A model generated the notes under the pieces. The model made no database searches. It was not told the DNA's origin and was given only the letters and a program-made list of their open reading frames with translations. This document shows positions 41,918 through 44,462 of a DNA stretch of 44,462 nucleotides, piece after piece. The position numbers were made by a program, and so were the translations under genes. This DNA is from Bifidobacteriaceae bacterium (GTDB lineage: Bacteria > Actinomycetota > Actinomycetes > Actinomycetales > WQXJ01): positions 1 through 44,462 of the forward strand of contig JAIRXP010000030.1 of NCBI GenBank assembly GCA_031268215.1, in the 5' to 3' direction. Numbering within the stretch: position 1 is the first letter of the stretch; each line of letters begins with the position of its first letter.

Positions 41918-44462
41918 CTAGTCCTCTTTGCCGTGGCACATTTTGTACTTCTTACCGGAACCGCAAGGGCAAGGTTTGTTCCGCCCAGTGCCGGGGTAGG
42001 CCCGCTGCTGAGGCCGGCCAGATCCGCCGCCCGCACCGGCCCGTTCCCGACGAACCACTGGCCCGTCCGCGCCGTCCTCCGATGGCGCCGAATACTGGAA
42101 CGCGCCAGCGTCCTGTTGCGGCCCATCTAGCCCCTTGGCCACGACCCTCGCCCCGCCTGGCGGCGGCACCGGCAGGCCCGCGACCCGTCCCGGACTGCGT
42201 GGACCACCGCTCCGGCCAGCCGCTCTGGCGGTGACCGTGGCTGACGATTCACCCGGTGTGGCCGTAACGCTGACAGAGCCGCCTGGGGCCGCCCCAGCGC
42301 CAACGGACCGCCCAGCGCCAGCCGGCTGAGCGGAATCGGAACTCTCAACCTGAACCTCAAGGTTGAACAGGTAACCGACGGTCTCTTCTTTGATGGCCTC
42401 ATTCATCGCTTGGAACATGTGATAGCCCTCACGCTGGTATTCAACCAACGGATCGCGCTGGGCCATCGCTCGCAGGCCAATCCCTTCCTTGAGGTAATCC
42501 ATCTCATAGAGATGCTCACGCCACTTGCGGTCCAGGACCGCCAGCATGACACGCCGTTCCAATTCGCGCATGGCCTCCGGGCCAAGTTCGGTCTCACGCG
42601 TCTCGTACGCCAAGTGAGCGTCCGCGACCAATTCGCGGTCCAGCAATTCTTGGCTCAACGCCCGCCTAGATCCCACCTCGGCGATCAGATCCTCCGGCGT
42701 GACGGTGGCTGGGAAGACGCTCTTGAGCTGGCCCCAGAGTTGCTCCAGATCCCAGTCCTCGGGGGCGTCAGCACTGGTAGCCTCATCGACAAAAGACTTG
42801 ATGACATCGCTCAAGAACCCCTGGATCCTGCCCTCCAGGTCCTCCCCGCGCAGAATGGCTCTGCGGACTTCATAGACGACCGTCCGCTGCCGGTTCATGA
42901 CGTCGTCATACTTCAGCACGTTCTTGCGAATCTCGAAGTTAGTCGATTCGACTTGGCTCTGCGCCGAAGCGATCCCCCTGGTCACAAGCTTCGATTCGAG
43001 CGGGAGATCCTCCGGGAAGCCGGTCATTGACATGACCCGCTCCGTTAGCTGCGAGTTGAACCGCCGCATTAGGTCATCTTCCAGTGACAAATAGAACCGC
43101 GATTCGCCGGGGTCGCCTTGGCGTCCCGAACGCCCGCGTAACTGGTTGTCAATCCGCCGCGATTCGTGGCGTTCAGTGCCAAGGACGTACAGCCCTCCCA
43201 CAGCCACCACTTCGTCATGCTCCTGAGCCACCGACTCCTTCGCCGCCGCCAGTGCCTCCGGCCAAGCCGCTTCGTATTCGCTAGGGCTCTCCTCCGGGTC
43301 CAGACCCTCCTTGGCCAGGGCCTGGATGGCTCGGAATTCGGCGTTCCCGCCCAGCATGATGTCGGTACCGCGACCGGCCATGTTCGTGGCCACGGTAACC
43401 GCGCCCTTCCGGCCCGCCTCCGCGATAATGGCAGCCTCACGGCGGTGCTGCTTAGCGTTCAGGACCTCGTGCGGGATGCCTTCCTTCTTGAGCAACTTCG
43501 CCAAGTATTCCGACTTTTCTACCGAAACCGTGCCAACCAAGACCGGCTGGCCCACCCGGTGGCGTTCGACTATATCCGCCACCACTGCGGTCCATTTGCC
43601 GTCCTCGCCCTTATAGACCAGGTCAGACTTGTCCTCACGGATCATGGGCATGTTGGTTGGGATTGGCACAACGCCAATCTGGTACGTCGAGGCGAACTCG
43701 GCCGCCTCCGTCTCCGCCGTGCCGGTCATACCGGACAATTTGTTGTACAAGCGGAAATAGTTCTGCAGGGTGATGGTCGCCAACGTCTGGTTCTCAGCTT
43801 TGATCTCGACGCCTTCTTTCGCCTCGATCGACTGGTGCATGCCCTCCGAGTACCGCCGGCCGGGCAGGACACGGCCGGTGTGCTCATCAACAATCAGCAC
43901 CTCACCTTGCAACACCACATAGTCCTTGTCGCGGTGGAACAATTCCTTCGCCTTGATAGCGTTGTTCAGGAACCCGATCAGCGGCGTGTTGACCGATTCA
44001 TAGAGGTTCTCAATACCGAGGTAATCCTCGACTTTCTCAATGCCAGCTTCCAACACACCCACGGTGCGCTTCTTCTCATCGACCTCGTAGTCGGCTTCCC
44101 GCCTGAGCTGGCGGGCTACCCGGGCGAATTCCGAGTACCACTTGTTGATGTCGCCCTGAGCGGGCCCGGAGATGATCAGCGGCGTGCGGGCCTCATCAAT
44201 CAGGATTGAGTCGACCTCGTCAACGACCACAAAGTTGTGACCGCGCTGCACCAGATCAGATTCCTTCCAGGCCATGTTGTCCCGCAGATAGTCAAACCCG
44301 AACTCATTGTTGGTGCCATAAGTTATGTCGCATTCATATTCCCGCCGTCTTTCAGACGGGTTTTGGCCCACCAGGATGCATCCGGTAGACAGCCCCAGAA
44401 AACGGAACACCCTACCCATCAGCTCGCTTTGGTACGAGGCCAGGTAATCGTTTACCGTCACC
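41918..44462 (-). CDS. secA: Preprotein translocase ATPase SecA (5' end cut by window edge)
   Basis: 847 codons are visible. The start, including the first P-loop, lies beyond the right edge, as the sequence begins inside the VTVNDYLA motif of NBD1. It drives proteins through SecYEG. Seen in order: [90 protein letters not shown], and the C-terminal zinc motif [13 protein letters not shown]. Length and zinc tail show this is the housekeeping SecA1, not SecA2. A Gly/Ala/Pro-rich linker of ~90 residues precedes the zinc tail. Confidence 0.97.
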   Translation of the reverse strand, partial: VTVNDYLASYQSELMGRVFRFLGLSTGCILVGQNPSERRREYECDITYGTNNEFGFDYLRDNMAWKESDLVQRGHNFVVVDEVDSILIDEARTPLIISGPAQGDINKWYSEFARVARQLRREADYEVDEKKRTVGVLEAGIEKVEDYLGIENLYESVNTPLIGFLNNAIKAKELFHRDKDYVVLQGEVLIVDEHTGRVLPGRRYSEGMHQSIEAKEGVEIKAENQTLATITLQNYFRLYNKLSGMTGTAETEAAEFASTYQIGVVPIPTNMPMIREDKSDLVYKGEDGKWTAVVADIVERHRVGQPVLVGTVSVEKSEYLAKLLKKEGIPHEVLNAKQHRREAAIIAEAGRKGAVTVATNMAGRGTDIMLGGNAEFRAIQALAKEGLDPEESPSEYEAAWPEALAAAKESVAQEHDEVVAVGGLYVLGTERHESRRIDNQLRGRSGRQGDPGESRFYLSLEDDLMRRFNSQLTERVMSMTGFPEDLPLESKLVTRGIASAQSQVESTNFEIRKNVLKYDDVMNRQRTVVYEVRRAILRGEDLEGRIQGFLSDVIKSFVDEATSADAPEDWDLEQLWGQLKSVFPATVTPEDLIAEVGSRRALSQELLDRELVADAHLAYETRETELGPEAMRELERRVMLAVLDRKWREHLYEMDYLKEGIGLRAMAQRDPLVEYQREGYHMFQAMNEAIKEETVGYLFNLEVQVESSDSAQPAGAGRSVGAGAAPGGSVSVTATPGESSATVTARAAGRSGGPRSPGRVAGLPVPPPGGARVVAKGLDGPQQDAGAFQYSAPSEDGADGPVVRRERAGAGGGSGRPQQRAYPGTGRNKPCPCGSGKKYKMCHGKED

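Overview
The window is high-GC chromosomal DNA of an actinobacterium (Actinomycetota). Four things point there: a mycothiol-type SigR/RsrA pair, the 24-residue ribosomal protein bL37, the FtsE-FtsX-M23 peptidase-SmpB cluster, and GluRS with neighbouring Gln and Glu tRNAs. GTG and TTG starts and stop/start overlaps are common. The genus cannot be fixed from the sequence alone.

Left part (1-10.5 kb) is accessory DNA. A SNF2-type helicase with a C-terminal DUF3883 domain runs off the left edge and is probably the last gene of a defence operon lying outside the window. Next to it is a compact mobilisable module: tyrosine integrase, XRE-type regulator, divergent excisionase-like protein, a large MobF (TrwC/TraI) relaxase-helicase, and a VbhA-Fic antitoxin-toxin pair. 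No type IV secretion or coupling-protein gene is visible.

The middle (10.6-22 kb) returns to core genes. On the minus strand, E1-alpha, E1-beta and E2 of a 2-oxoacid dehydrogenase, an FAH-family hydrolase, gltX, tRNA-Gln and tRNA-Glu form a nearly gapless series that ends at a hairpin terminator. Then come a methyltransferase, a Ski2-like helicase overlapping a YbaK-type deacylase, a RidA-family protein, and prfB.

From 22 to 33 kb, all on the plus strand, lie a histidine kinase, a NarL-type response regulator, a MacB/LolD-type ABC ATPase with its large FtsX-fold permease, an EssC/EccC-like three-ATPase membrane protein without visible type VII partners, and an uncharacterised multi-zinc-ribbon protein. 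This block separates prfB from ftsEX-smpB, which are usually neighbours in actinobacteria.

The right part (33-44.5 kb) is housekeeping: smpB, a duplicated 43-bp repeat, an EnvC/RipC-like M23 peptidase, ftsX, ftsE, bL37, rsrA, sigR (behind a match to its own promoter consensus), a DoxX-like membrane protein, aroA, rsgA, a HisN-type phosphatase, and secA cut by the right edge. The points most worth a second look are the helicase/mobilisation island, the orphan EssC-like ATPase with its zinc-ribbon neighbour, the tandem 43-bp repeat, and short regulatory structures such as a hairpin over the relaxase ribosome binding site.
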